Part shown: positions 53,633 to 60,995 of the stretch, piece after piece | Layout of the letters: every line of letters begins with the position of its first letter | Numbering within the stretch: the first letter of the stretch is position 1 | Assembly (NCBI GenBank): GCA_017455525.1 | Contig: JAFTAP010000082.1 | Span: 1 to 60,995, forward strand | Origin: Lachnospiraceae bacterium | GTDB taxonomy: Bacteria > Bacillota > Clostridia > Lachnospirales > Lachnospiraceae | DNA: 60,995 nt | Direction: 5' to 3' | Program-made: the position numbers and the translations under genes | The notes under the pieces: generated by a model | Told to the model about the DNA's origin: nothing | The model's database searches: none | The model's input: the letters and a program-made list of their open reading frames with translations, nothing else

Positions 53633-54560
53633 CGACAAGACCTATCATCTGATCATATTCCTCCAGCGTCAGCCCCAGTCTCTCCATCTCCTGAGCCGCC
53701 TTTACTCCGACATAGCGGTAATGCCATGGCTCGAACTCTATCTTGGTGATATCCTCCCTGCCTTTAGGATATCTGAGAATAAAGCCGTAATCCGGTCCGT
53801 TCTCCTTGAGCCACTTCCCGCCTTCCGTATCCGCAAAGCCCTCATCAAGCTTCCAGTAACCGTCCGTCACGAAATCAAAGGCAAGCCCTATCTGATGCTC
53901 CGATGTACCGGGAGGAGCCACAGTCTCGCTCGCTATTTCATACGCCTCATCATACTCATAGCCTTCAGCCATGACGGATTTAAGCTTGCGGTTGAACACA
54001 TAAGTCTGCCTCTCCAAATCCCTAAACGGAGAAGCAACATAGAGATATACATTGTCGTCCTTTGCGGCTTTGATCATCTCAACCAAGGCACTTGCACATC
54101 TTACATCCGACTTCACCTTGTCAGTTATAGTCGCAAGCTCGAAGGAATAATCATCAGGTATCAGATGGTCCTTATTCACAAGGATCAGCGACCAGTCTTC
54201 ATCAAAGGTAGGGTTCACGAGATTTCCTTCCTCGTCCTCTATAAGCATATCGGCGTTCTCGCCGTTGTTATTCCTTTTATTGAAGTCCTCTGCCGCCTTC
54301 TTTGAATCCTCTGCTATCTGGTCGAGCTCCTCGTCCTCTAAGGCTACGGCATCTTCCTCGATATCGTCCACTGTCTCATCCGTCTTGATTATGTCGGACT
54401 TTGCTACGGCTATCTTCTTGCCGTCATCGTTCACTATCACGACATCCTTATCCAAGACAGTCGCCGTAGCGGTACCGGAAAAGCTGGCAGTCGATGCGAA
54501 TGCCAGTACGGTGAGGATAAGCGCTATTATCTTCCTTCCAAAATGCCTTTTCTTTTTCAT
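53625..54560 (-). CDS. Exported D-alanyl-D-alanine carboxypeptidase, VanY/LAS family
   Basis: The 311-residue protein has a signal peptide (basic MKKKRHFGRK then a hydrophobic core to about residue 30), a low-complexity acidic linker (about 45-105) and a zinc peptidase domain (about 120-300). Metal and catalytic motifs are intact: SEHQIGLAFDF (SxHxxGxAxD) and EPWHYRYVG. It should trim terminal D-Ala from peptidoglycan stem peptides outside the membrane. It overlaps tgt by 8 bases, which is probably an operon accident. Confidence 0.9.
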   Translation of the reverse strand: MKKKRHFGRKIIALILTVLAFASTASFSGTATATVLDKDVVIVNDDGKKIAVAKSDIIKTDETVDDIEEDAVALEDEELDQIAEDSKKAAEDFNKRNNNGENADMLIEDEEGNLVNPTFDEDWSLILVNKDHLIPDDYSFELATITDKVKSDVRCASALVEMIKAAKDDNVYLYVASPFRDLERQTYVFNRKLKSVMAEGYEYDEAYEIASETVAPPGTSEHQIGLAFDFVTDGYWKLDEGFADTEGGKWLKENGPDYGFILRYPKGREDITKIEFEPWHYRYVGVKAAQEMERLGLTLEEYDQMIGLVDE

Positions 54561-54690
54561 AGATGTTTTAGATTAACATAAATATAGGTCTATTTCAAGA
54601 GTCATGATTGATGCCATAACCATTATTTGTTACATTTCAGCGTCCTGCCAGCTCGCAAAATCACAACACGCGCACCGCAATGCAACGGAA

Positions 54691-55098
54691 TCAAAGAGAC
54701 TCCGGGCCGAAGGAATAAGGCAATAATTCGCTAAGTTTATGAACCGAATAGCTCATGTCATTATGCACGACAATAACATCGAACTCGTCTCCTTTCACGA
54801 ATTCATTCATGAACTGCCTGCATATACCACAGGGATAAGCGTCATTAGGCTTCTCCCCCTTGGGTCCGCCCGCTATCGCTATCGCCGAAAACTCCCTCTC
54901 CCCTTCGCTTATAGCCTTTGAAAAAGCCGTCCTCTCGGCGCATATCCCGGCAGGATATGAAGCGTTCTCGATATTGCATCCCTGATAAACCTTGCCGCCC
55001 TTTGTTAATAAAGCCGCTCCTACGGAAAAATCAGAATAGATGCAATAAGAGTTTTCCCTAGCCTCATCTGCCATGACACTTAATTCTGCGTAATCCAT
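54691..55098 (-). CDS. cdd: Cytidine deaminase
   Basis: The 135-residue protein matches homotetrameric cytidine deaminases that turn cytidine and deoxycytidine into uridine forms. Zinc and proton-shuttle motifs are CAERTAFSKAISEGE and PCGICRQFMNEF, and the N-terminal SYCIYSDFSVGAALLT and GCNIENASYPAGICAER are typical. The start follows GGAGG. The gene begins right after a terminator-like hairpin (55121-55149), so it may be attenuated from the upstream side. Confidence 0.95.
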   Translation of the reverse strand: MDYAELSVMADEARENSYCIYSDFSVGAALLTKGGKVYQGCNIENASYPAGICAERTAFSKAISEGEREFSAIAIAGGPKGEKPNDAYPCGICRQFMNEFVKGDEFDVIVVHNDMSYSVHKLSELLPYSFGPESL

Positions 55099-55306
55099 TA
55101 TCTGTCCTCCATGATAAAAGCCCCGCAGCTATCATAAATATCTGCGGGGGAAAATTGAACTGACTATTTCTGTTTTTATCTTTCTGATCCTTATTCTCTT
55201 CCATTGTCAGCTGATCCAGATATTCGATAAGCTCTTCTTTGGGAGTATCCTTCTTAATCAGAGCTTTGATCATATTGATCACGCCTGTGAATTGCATATT
55301 ATTCAT
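55064..55306 (-). CDS. Possible small protein, 80 aa, unknown function
   Basis: The frame begins MNNMQFTGVINMIKALIKKD and its first about 50 residues look like a genuine helical small protein (TPKEELIEYLDQLTMEE). The remaining codons run through the hairpin at 55121-55149 and 35 bases into cdd, which is unusual. Either the gene ends in the hairpin region with the tail coding by chance, or a coupled gene reads into cdd. The evidence is only composition and the plausible start. Confidence 0.4.
   Translation of the reverse strand: MNNMQFTGVINMIKALIKKDTPKEELIEYLDQLTMEENKDQKDKNRNSQFNFPPQIFMIAAGLLSWRTDNGLRRIKCHGR
55121..55149 (-). terminator. Terminator-like hairpin in front of cdd
   Basis: CCCCGCAG pairs with CTGCGGGG around a 13-base A/T-rich loop; on the minus strand CTTTTATC follows. 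It lies 23 bases before the cdd start. Confidence 0.65.
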
Positions 55307-55355
55307 TTCATAAACCTACATCTCAGGCTCCCTTATAGGATTTTAATTCCAACCA

Positions 55356-55428
55356 TGGGCGCAACGGGGCTCGAACCCGTGACCTTTCGCGTGTGAGGCG
55401 AACGCTCTCCCAGCTGAGCTATGCTCCC
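55356..55428 (-). tRNA. tRNA-Val (anticodon CAC) with an acceptor-stem mismatch
   Basis: A 73-base cloverleaf reads GGGAGCA...TGCGCCC plus A, D arm GCTC/GAGC, anticodon arm TTCGC-CTCACAC-GCGAA and T arm ACGGG-TTCGAGC-CCCGT. The fourth acceptor pair is A opposite G instead of a Watson-Crick pair; all other pairs are normal. CCA is not encoded next to it. A near-consensus promoter is at 55442-55470. Confidence 0.93.
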
Positions 55429-55441
55429 TTGAATATCCTAC

Positions 55442-55470
55442 AGTATACTCTCATGCATCTTTCCGGTCAA
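55442..55470 (-). promoter_or_regulatory. Promoter of tRNA-Val
   Basis: On the minus strand TTGACC, a 17-base spacer and TATACT lie 13 bases before the tRNA 5' end. Confidence 0.75.
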
Positions 55471-55482
55471 ATAAAATATTTA

Positions 55483-55504
55483 CGGCTGCCGCAAGCGGCA
55501 GCCG
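55483..55504 (-). terminator. Strong terminator after the transglutaminase-like remnant
   Basis: A 9-base-pair perfect G/C stem (CGGCTGCCG/CGGCAGCCG) with a 4-base loop is followed on the minus strand by TAAATATTTTATTT. Confidence 0.8.
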
Positions 55505-55514
55505 CATCGTTATT

Positions 55515-55925
55515 CTACTTATAGTTCTTCTTGCATGCCGGTACTGTTCCTTTGACGGCATCATGAACGGTAAGCCATTTGTTGAGTTTCTTTATCTTTG
55601 CATCGCTCTTTAAGAAATAATTGAACGTGCAGCTCTTCTTCGTGAGGCTCTCATGCGCGGGAGCCAGATTATACCACTTGCCTCCGATGCTGACCTTGTT
55701 ATAGACTCTTTCATACTGTCCCGGTACCGTCACGACATTAAGCCCCGAAAGCCTTGCAAGCGCCGTGTATGATTTGCCATACCCATATGCGTTCGTAGCA
55801 TGGGGAGAGCTTCCCGTGAAGGTGCTCAGGATAGACCTCTCATAATAGTAGTTTCCTCTTTTCATATTCTTCCATTCTTTCTCAGAGGCCGTATCCTTCC
55901 TGTTCCATGCATAGGCATCGAAAGC
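55515..55925 (-). pseudogene. Remnant of a transglutaminase-like domain protein
   Basis: The open frame (no stop up to 55925) has the layout of a transglutaminase-like domain: YYYERSILSTFTG, then the segment where a catalytic Cys would be (ATNAYGYGKSYTALARLSGL), a WY strand (IGGKWYNLAP) and a C-terminal YFLKSD. The catalytic cysteine and the histidine of the usual HAWN motif are both missing (the latter region reads ERVYNKV). A Met at 55865 allows a 116-residue product, but homologous-looking sequence continues upstream of it to a stop codon at 55926-55928. I read it as a 5'-truncated, inactive relic that still has its terminator. Confidence 0.55.
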
Positions 55926-56034
55926 TCATCGTCTGACCTCCCTATGTCATCATATATGTTTTCGCAATGCTTCAATGCGTATGCAGAAGCATGATGATAA
56001 GGTATGTCAATTTTTTATGGATTTCAATACTTCT

Positions 56035-56067
56035 GTGCCGAGTGGCACGTTTTTGTGCTAAGTGGCA
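56035..56067. repeat. Short tandem hairpin repeat
   Basis: Two copies of a 13-base unit, GTGCCGAGTGGCA (56035-56047) and GTGCTAAGTGGCA (56055-56067), lie 20 bases apart. The first forms a perfect GTGCC-GAGT-GGCAC hairpin followed by GTTTTTG on the plus strand. The remainder of the gene-free stretch 55926-56134 shows nothing else except the terminator at 56087-56116. Confidence 0.5.
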
Positions 56068-56086
56068 AAAAGAACTTATATGACAA

Positions 56087-56116
56087 AAAAGACACCTACA
56101 GAAGTAAGTGCCTTTT
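56087..56116 (-). terminator. Terminator of the DUF4143 ATPase gene
   Basis: On the minus strand AAAAGGCAC pairs with GTGTCTTTT (one G-U pair) around a 12-base loop, with further Ts following. Confidence 0.7.
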
Positions 56117-56134
56117 AACAACATGAGTAATATA

Positions 56135-57430
56135 TCATTTCAAAAGATCTTCATCCAAAAGGAATTGCTCTATGCCTACATAAGTGATACCGTTTTCATC
56201 CTGCCACGGTTTCAGATAATCCCTTACAACAACAATCTTTGCGAAAGAATCGGGGATCCGCTTTAAGGATGCTATCTCCTGCTCCTTTTTCTCCGGATCC
56301 GCTATAGACAGAGCTGACTGTATATAGAACCGCTTATCACCCTTGTTCACAACAAAGTCTACCTCCAATTGCTTCCGGATCTTCTTTCCGTCCGGATCCT
56401 TCGTGTTGTATTCCACTACTCCGACATCAACATTCATGCCTCTTCGGATCAGATCATTATACAGCACGTTTTCCATGATGTGAGTTTCTTCTAATTGTCT
56501 GAAGCCCAGTCTGGCATTTCTAAGCCCAAGATCCGTATAATAATACTTGGCAGGAGTTCCGATATATTTCCTTCCTTTTACATCATAACGAACAGCCTTT
56601 TTAATCAGGAATGATTCCTCAAAATAGCCGATATATCTTTCGATTGTTTCGGATCCAATGGCAATCTGTCTCTCACTCTTAAAAGTATTGGATAGTTTAG
56701 TCGGATTGGTAAGCGAACCTATTCCCGATGCCAGAATGTCAAGCAGAACGGATAACACTTCTTCATCGTTCTTTATTTCGTGGCGTTCCAAGACATCTTT
56801 AATATATGTCCTATCAAAAAGATCTTTCAGATATTGACTCTTTTCTTCATGAGTCTCAAGCGAGGCAGCGAGAGGCATACCTCCATAGGTGTAATAATCC
56901 TGCCATGCACCACGTTTATCTCCCTCATATTTATTATAGAATTCCGCGAAGGAAAGCGGGTACACACGTATCTCATCACCTCTGTCCCTGAACTGTGTCA
57001 GAATATCGGAAGATAGCATTTTTGAATTACTTCCGGTCACATATACGTCTGCGTTTTTCATCTGCATAAAGCCAAGGACAACATCAATAAACGTTATCTT
57101 GGCATCTGTATTATCTACATAGGGATTTTGTATTTCGGAAACAAACTGGATCTCATCTATTAAGATATAGTATCTTTCTCCATCTTCGGTCATACGTTCC
57201 CTAACGTATTTATCAAGTTCGATCGGATTACGATACTTTGTATTCTCCAATACATCCAATGCCAAGGCAATGATATGATCCTCGTGAACGTCTTCACTTA
57301 TAAGCCAATCACGGTATAACTCAAAAAGCAGGACAGACTTTCCGCTTCTGCGAAGGCCGGTTATTATCTTTATCCGTCCATTGTCCTTCTTCGATTTTAT
57401 CTTGTTCAGATATTGTTCCCTTGGATACAT
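56135..57430 (-). CDS. ATP-binding protein with AAA_14 and DUF4143 domains
   Basis: From ATG 57430 it has 431 residues beginning MYPREQYLNKIKSKKD. The AAA domain has Walker A ITGLRRSGKSVLL, Walker B RYYILIDEIQFV and the sensor-like VYVTGSNSKML; the C-terminal DUF4143 domain includes AKYYYTDLGLRNARLGF and QLEVDFVVNKG, a nuclease-like EVDFV segment. The longer frame to 57553 is rejected because a strong promoter (57482-57511) lies inside it and family members start at this point. These proteins are common, often in multiple copies, in gut anaerobes; their role is unknown, with toxin-antitoxin or defence functions suggested. Two copies of a palindrome flank its promoter. Confidence 0.88.
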   Translation of the reverse strand: MYPREQYLNKIKSKKDNGRIKIITGLRRSGKSVLLFELYRDWLISEDVHEDHIIALALDVLENTKYRNPIELDKYVRERMTEDGERYYILIDEIQFVSEIQNPYVDNTDAKITFIDVVLGFMQMKNADVYVTGSNSKMLSSDILTQFRDRGDEIRVYPLSFAEFYNKYEGDKRGAWQDYYTYGGMPLAASLETHEEKSQYLKDLFDRTYIKDVLERHEIKNDEEVLSVLLDILASGIGSLTNPTKLSNTFKSERQIAIGSETIERYIGYFEESFLIKKAVRYDVKGRKYIGTPAKYYYTDLGLRNARLGFRQLEETHIMENVLYNDLIRRGMNVDVGVVEYNTKDPDGKKIRKQLEVDFVVNKGDKRFYIQSALSIADPEKKEQEIASLKRIPDSFAKIVVVRDYLKPWQDENGITYVGIEQFLLDEDLLK

Positions 57431-57454
57431 GCACAATCGCCTCATGATATTTTT

Positions 57455-57542
57455 GCGGATAACCGCAAATATTTCATGCATAGTATATCTCGTATTTCCC
57501 TCACTTGTCAATCTTACGTGTGATTTTTTTGCGGATAACCGC
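57455..57542. promoter_or_regulatory. Paired identical palindromes flanking the ATPase promoter
   Basis: GCGGATAACCGC occurs at 57455-57466 and again at 57531-57542, in both cases with a T-run on its left side. One copy lies about 10-20 bases after the expected transcription start, the other 20 bases before the -35. Identical copies so placed suggest a repressor bridging the promoter, perhaps autoregulation. Confidence 0.65.
57482..57511 (-). promoter_or_regulatory. Promoter of the DUF4143 ATPase gene
   Basis: On the minus strand a perfect TTGACA, an 18-base spacer and TATACT lie 52 bases before the ATG at 57430. Confidence 0.75.
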
Positions 57543-57649
57543 ATTTTTTTCATATTTCATTTGCTTTCACTTTTTGTGTTGGCTCCGGATCGTCATCTTC
57601 GGCCTTTGGTTGATGGCATAAAATAATTTCAGAATTAAAGAGTTTTTGA

Positions 57650-60600
57650 CTACTTCACCGTTACCTTGCAGGTGGCTTTTTTCTTTCCATCCTTTGTCGT
57701 TACCGTAATGGTGGTCGTGCCTTTCTTTAAGGCTGTTACTTTGCCGTTTTTATCAACCTTTGCTATCTTCGGCTTGCTGCTCTTCCATGTGACTTCGGTA
57801 TTAGTTGCATTCTTCGGCGCTATGGTCGCTTTGAGCTTAAGCGTTTTGCCTTTCTTTACAGTCGCTTTTGTCTTGTTAAGCTTTACGCTCTTTACTTTTA
57901 CGGGGTTCTTTACCGTCACAGTGCATGAAGCCGTCTTTTTACCGTCTGCTGTGGTGACGGTTATCTTTACCGTACCTTTCTTCTTCCCCGTGACCACTCC
58001 CTTTGAGGATACCGTGGCAATCTTCTTGTTGCTGCTCTTCCATGTGACCTTCTGGTTTGTGGCATTCTTTGGCGATACCGTTGCTTTAAGGGTTATCTTG
58101 TATCCTTTCACGACGGTCGCTTTCTTCTTGTTAAGCTTTACGCTCTTAACCGCGACTTTCTTAATAGACACGGTTAGCTTGTTTGCCGCCGTGTCGGTAT
58201 GATCGTTGTCTCCCTTTGCCATGTAATACACATAATAAGTACCGGCATTCTTCCCCGTGGGAATGGTAGTCTTGTAAGCGGATGCCGCAGGTGCCGCAGC
58301 CGATGTCGTAACGGCATAGTACATGGTTCCGCCCTTTGCCTCTCCTGCGGTAATCAATGCCTGTGCTTTACCGGTATACACAAGGTTCGTGATAGCTTTA
58401 GGCGCTTTTGTGATCTCCGCCGGTGTTTTGGTAGTCTCCGGATCTGTGGAGCCGCCTCCGCCTCCACCGCCGGTACCGCCGCCACCTGATGAACCGCCAC
58501 CGCCACCGGATCCGCCTCCGCCGGAGGAATTCTTAGTCCAATGCGCATAGTAGATTGCATTATCTGATATAACAGTCGTAGTAGTGAGCTGCGTCCCGCC
58601 CGTTGCTGCCGTGAACCAGCCGTCAAATGTGTAACCTGACTTTGTTGTTGTCGGAAGCGTGCTTATAGTTCCACCATTCTTTACGATCATCGGAGCCACC
58701 TCGCTACCTCCCTGAGCATCAAAGGTCACCTTGTATGAGGATGCGGTCGCATAGGCTATTGAGTATGTGGAAAAGAATTGGGAATAAATGTATATCACAT
58801 TATTTGTTCTATCCACGTAATATGTACCGTCCACATAGCCTGAATCCGGTCTTGCATCAAGCTCCGTAAAGACCTTTACTGCTCCCTTATGCTCACGGAT
58901 AACTACCGGATTGAATTTACCTGCAAGGTCGTATTTTAAGGAAATCTCTATTACCCTGCCAACATCATCAACTGCATTCTGAGAGCCGCTATTAACCTGC
59001 TTTGTTACATTTAATTCTATATATTCTGTTTTCGTACTTCCATCATCTGTGTTAATGAAAACCTTTTTAACCTGATCATCAATATTGCTCTTGACCGTAT
59101 TGTCTTCAGGTGCGCTCTCCGATTTTACATCAAGTACCACCTTTACAGAGGTGCCGTTTTGCTCATTAGTATAATCAGACAGTCCCTTTACTTCTGCTCC
59201 CTGAATACCACTTGAACCACTCTCGGAGGACTCTACGACAACTTCTGTGGTTTTTGCCTGTACCTTGACAGGAATCGTCAGCCCTAAGCCTTTATAATTA
59301 GATGAATCTACTGTCAGGATAATTTTGCCCTCGCCGCCCTCACTGCATGTTGTCTTAAAAGTCAGCGTATTACCGGTAAGCGCAATATCAGAAAATGTAA
59401 TCTTATTATCCATCGAGCTGCTTTCAGAGCTGCTTAAAGGACTGCCAGCAAGAGTAGATGCATCTCCCAGATACATTCCAAGATTCACTTTCGTTTCCAC
59501 ATTGGTTCCAATCTGCGCCTCAACTGCTGAATCCACTGTCTTTGCAGCAGGGTTTGTATCTTTCCCGATTGAAGCATCTATACTCTGGGGAGCGCTGTCA
59601 TAATGATTACTATCCCCCACAACCTTATACCAAACATAATAGGTTCCGGCATTGGTTGCTGTAGGGATGGATGTGGTATAAGATTCAGCGTATGGTTCCG
59701 TATTCTCTGTTGTGACCGCATACCACATCGTGCCGCCTGTGGCGCTTCCCGCCTCAACAAGCGCCTGCGCGCTTCCGGTATAAGTCAGGTCTGTCTTTGC
59801 TGTAGGAGCAGTAACAGCCACATCCGCCTTTGCAATCGTAAATGTCTGTGTCTTATCGGATGGCAGTTTATAATTGCTATTGGAAAGCCCTGTTGCAGTT
59901 GCAGTATAGATAGTTCCGTCCACATTTGCGTTGATCTGTCCGCCGGTAACAGTTACCGTACAAGAATCTGTGCCTACCAGATTGCCTGCTGTTGCCGTAG
60001 GACAATGCTCGGTTCCGTCATAGGTAAATTCCGCGGTTCCCCAACTTATACTTACTTCTTTTGGTGCGATAGTATAGCCCACGGAGGCCGCCTTGCTCTG
60101 AAGCGTAATTTCGGCGATGTAATCGCCCGCACCCGTGGGTGAGCCCGTGAGCGCATTGCCGCTCTTGGTATAGGTATTTCCATTCTTTGTGGCGGCAAAA
60201 TACACGATATCCGTCGTACCTACGTTCAAACCCGTGGCGGTGTTGAACGTACCCAGCCCCGTCAGCGTCGCTGCCTTTGCCGTGCTGTCATAGGTGAGAT
60301 TGCCTGTCGGCGCGTTGATCGTCAACGTCGCCTGATGGTTTGTAAGCGGGCAGTCGTTCGAGCACGTCGCCGTGATGGTCGCGCCGCTTGCGGAGTAGGT
60401 AAAGCTGTGGGTGTGCGGCGGCGTAATGATTTTATGGTTGCCGCTCTCGCTGATGGTGAAGTAGTCAGTCTTGCTGGCGGTTACGTTGGTTTCTGTCCCG
60501 CCGTCCACGTGCATATAAACCACGTTACCGAAGTCCTTGATGCTCGATGCGTCAACCAAGTCGATGCCGTCGTAGATGGTCACGGTGCCGATGGCGTTGG

Positions 60601-60995
60601 TACAGCCGGAATAAGTGTAGCCCGTGCCGATACCGTTGGAATCCGAGCCGCCGGTAGCCTTTACCGAGCCGCCCTTGATGGTGATGTTGCCGATTCGGGC
60701 GGTCTTTGCGTTGCCGTTTCCATAGACAACGCCCGTGCCGATGCCTGCGCCCCATTCGCTGCCGCCACTGGCAGTAATGTTGCCGCCCTCGATGACAATA
60801 TCGCCGCCGATGACATCATTGGCAGGATCCCAAGCACAGCTTAGACCGATGCCAGCAGACTGAGCGCCGCCGTTTGCCGTCAGCGAGCCGTCGCCCGTGA
60901 TGGTGAGCGTGGTGCCGCTGCCGCCAATCTGTATGCCGGCGGATTGATAATCTATGCCTGTCGCACTGTTCGTACCGACAAGGGTGATCGTCGCC
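57650..60995 (-). CDS. Giant repeat-rich surface protein, C-terminal part (5' end beyond the window)
   Basis: The frame stays open to the right edge, so only the last about 1115 residues are seen. In order they are: beta-helix-like Gly/Ser repeats (GGSVKATGGSDSNGIGTGY and similar); MBG/YDG-type domains (FTYDGTEHCPTATAGNLVG); a first copy of a module containing TYTGSAQALVEAGSATGGTM; a threonine-rich region; an InlB/Listeria-Bacteroides repeat (VTFDAQGGSEVAPMIV and GYTFDGWFTAATGG); a Gly/Ser linker; a second copy of the module (VYTGKAQALITAGEAKGGTM); and two Big_2 immunoglobulin-like domains at the C-terminus, very lysine-rich. No LPXTG anchor or membrane helix ends the protein. It is an adhesin or matrix-type surface protein; the basic Big_2 domains may hold it to the wall. 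Confidence 0.85.
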   Translation of the reverse strand, partial: ATITLVGTNSATGIDYQSAGIQIGGSGTTLTITGDGSLTANGGAQSAGIGLSCAWDPANDVIGGDIVIEGGNITASGGSEWGAGIGTGVVYGNGNAKTARIGNITIKGGSVKATGGSDSNGIGTGYTYSGCTNAIGTVTIYDGIDLVDASSIKDFGNVVYMHVDGGTETNVTASKTDYFTISESGNHKIITPPHTHSFTYSASGATITATCSNDCPLTNHQATLTINAPTGNLTYDSTAKAATLTGLGTFNTATGLNVGTTDIVYFAATKNGNTYTKSGNALTGSPTGAGDYIAEITLQSKAASVGYTIAPKEVSISWGTAEFTYDGTEHCPTATAGNLVGTDSCTVTVTGGQINANVDGTIYTATATGLSNSNYKLPSDKTQTFTIAKADVAVTAPTAKTDLTYTGSAQALVEAGSATGGTMWYAVTTENTEPYAESYTTSIPTATNAGTYYVWYKVVGDSNHYDSAPQSIDASIGKDTNPAAKTVDSAVEAQIGTNVETKVNLGMYLGDASTLAGSPLSSSESSSMDNKITFSDIALTGNTLTFKTTCSEGGEGKIILTVDSSNYKGLGLTIPVKVQAKTTEVVVESSESGSSGIQGAEVKGLSDYTNEQNGTSVKVVLDVKSESAPEDNTVKSNIDDQVKKVFINTDDGSTKTEYIELNVTKQVNSGSQNAVDDVGRVIEISLKYDLAGKFNPVVIREHKGAVKVFTELDARPDSGYVDGTYYVDRTNNVIYIYSQFFSTYSIAYATASSYKVTFDAQGGSEVAPMIVKNGGTISTLPTTTKSGYTFDGWFTAATGGTQLTTTTVISDNAIYYAHWTKNSSGGGGSGGGGGSSGGGGTGGGGGGGSTDPETTKTPAEITKAPKAITNLVYTGKAQALITAGEAKGGTMYYAVTTSAAAPAASAYKTTIPTGKNAGTYYVYYMAKGDNDHTDTAANKLTVSIKKVAVKSVKLNKKKATVVKGYKITLKATVSPKNATNQKVTWKSSNKKIATVSSKGVVTGKKKGTVKITVTTADGKKTASCTVTVKNPVKVKSVKLNKTKATVKKGKTLKLKATIAPKNATNTEVTWKSSKPKIAKVDKNGKVTALKKGTTTITVTTKDGKKKATCKVTVK

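Noticed and set aside
57431-57553. Longer start for the DUF4143 ATPase
   Set aside because: The extension contains the promoter and both palindromes, and family members begin near MYPREQYL.
60335-60844. 169-codon plus-strand frame at the right edge
   Set aside because: The minus strand is an unbroken repeat-protein frame here; the plus frame reflects its repetitive G/C-rich codons.

Overview
The window looks like chromosome from a carbohydrate-degrading Firmicute of the Lachnospiraceae type (Butyrivibrio, Roseburia and relatives). Pointers are the wealth of glycoside hydrolases, a GH3 beta-glucosidase with interchanged domain order (a form known from rumen Firmicutes), a YesM/YesN two-component pair controlling a sugar ABC importer, archaeal-type aspartate-semialdehyde dehydrogenase, DUF1015 beside serA and serC, and near-consensus TTGACA/TATAAT promoters. 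No genus can be fixed from sequence reading alone. Nearly all genes lie on the minus strand; plus-strand islands are at 13.3-14.5 kb, 15.2-17.0 kb and 52.2-52.5 kb.

Layout. 0-0.5 kb: palindromic repeats, a truncated membrane-protein gene and an overlooked 56-residue membrane peptide. 0.5-10.6 kb: plant-glycan genes (esterase, GH78, small membrane protein, GH3, GH2). 10.7-15.1 kb: diguanylate cyclase, a truncated MocR regulator whose PLP lysine is arginine, divergent ECF S-component and YwlG-family genes, MntP. 15.2-19.5 kb: AAA/PD-(D/E)XK protein, a hairpin repeat array, enolase, a left-handed beta-helix protein and an Hpt-domain remnant. 19.5-26.4 kb: topB, a GGDEF-EAL protein, asd, argH and a membrane protein. 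26.5-35.3 kb: an alpha-galactoside locus (GH36, two permeases, binding lipoprotein, YesN regulator, YesM kinase) starting right behind tRNA-Thr. 35.5-37.6 kb: a GlgB-like protein lacking the branching-enzyme catalytic residues. 37.7-41.2 kb: serC-serA-DUF1015. 41.3-47 kb: accessory region with an inverted-repeat cluster, a large A-T-C-partial A synthase, an hsdM/efflux-protein scar and a probable ADP-ribosyltransferase toxin pair. 47-55.3 kb: branched-chain amino-acid genes (leuB, ilvD, ilvB) with a possible leader-peptide switch, yajC, tgt, a VanY-like peptidase and cdd. 55.3-61 kb: tRNA-Val, a transglutaminase relic, a DUF4143 ATPase under a promoter flanked by identical palindromes, and the C-terminal part of a giant repeat-rich surface protein running off the right edge.

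How the parts work together. The left 35 kb reads as capture and hydrolysis of plant oligosaccharides: surface GH3, cytoplasmic GH2, GH78 and GH36, and an ABC importer without its own ATPase, as is usual for MsmK/MalK-energised systems. The middle supplies serine, threonine/lysine-family, arginine and branched-chain amino acids. The most novel candidates are the A-T-C synthase (41421-45056), whose adenylation domain looks like a fatty-acid ligase and which may make N-acyl amides; the catalytically dead GlgB paralogue (35520-37598); the Lys-to-Arg truncated MocR with direct-repeat operators (12152-13312); and the three-way pairing leader with a tiny I/L-containing peptide before ilvD (50349-50569). 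All functional statements are read from motifs and context; no database search was run.
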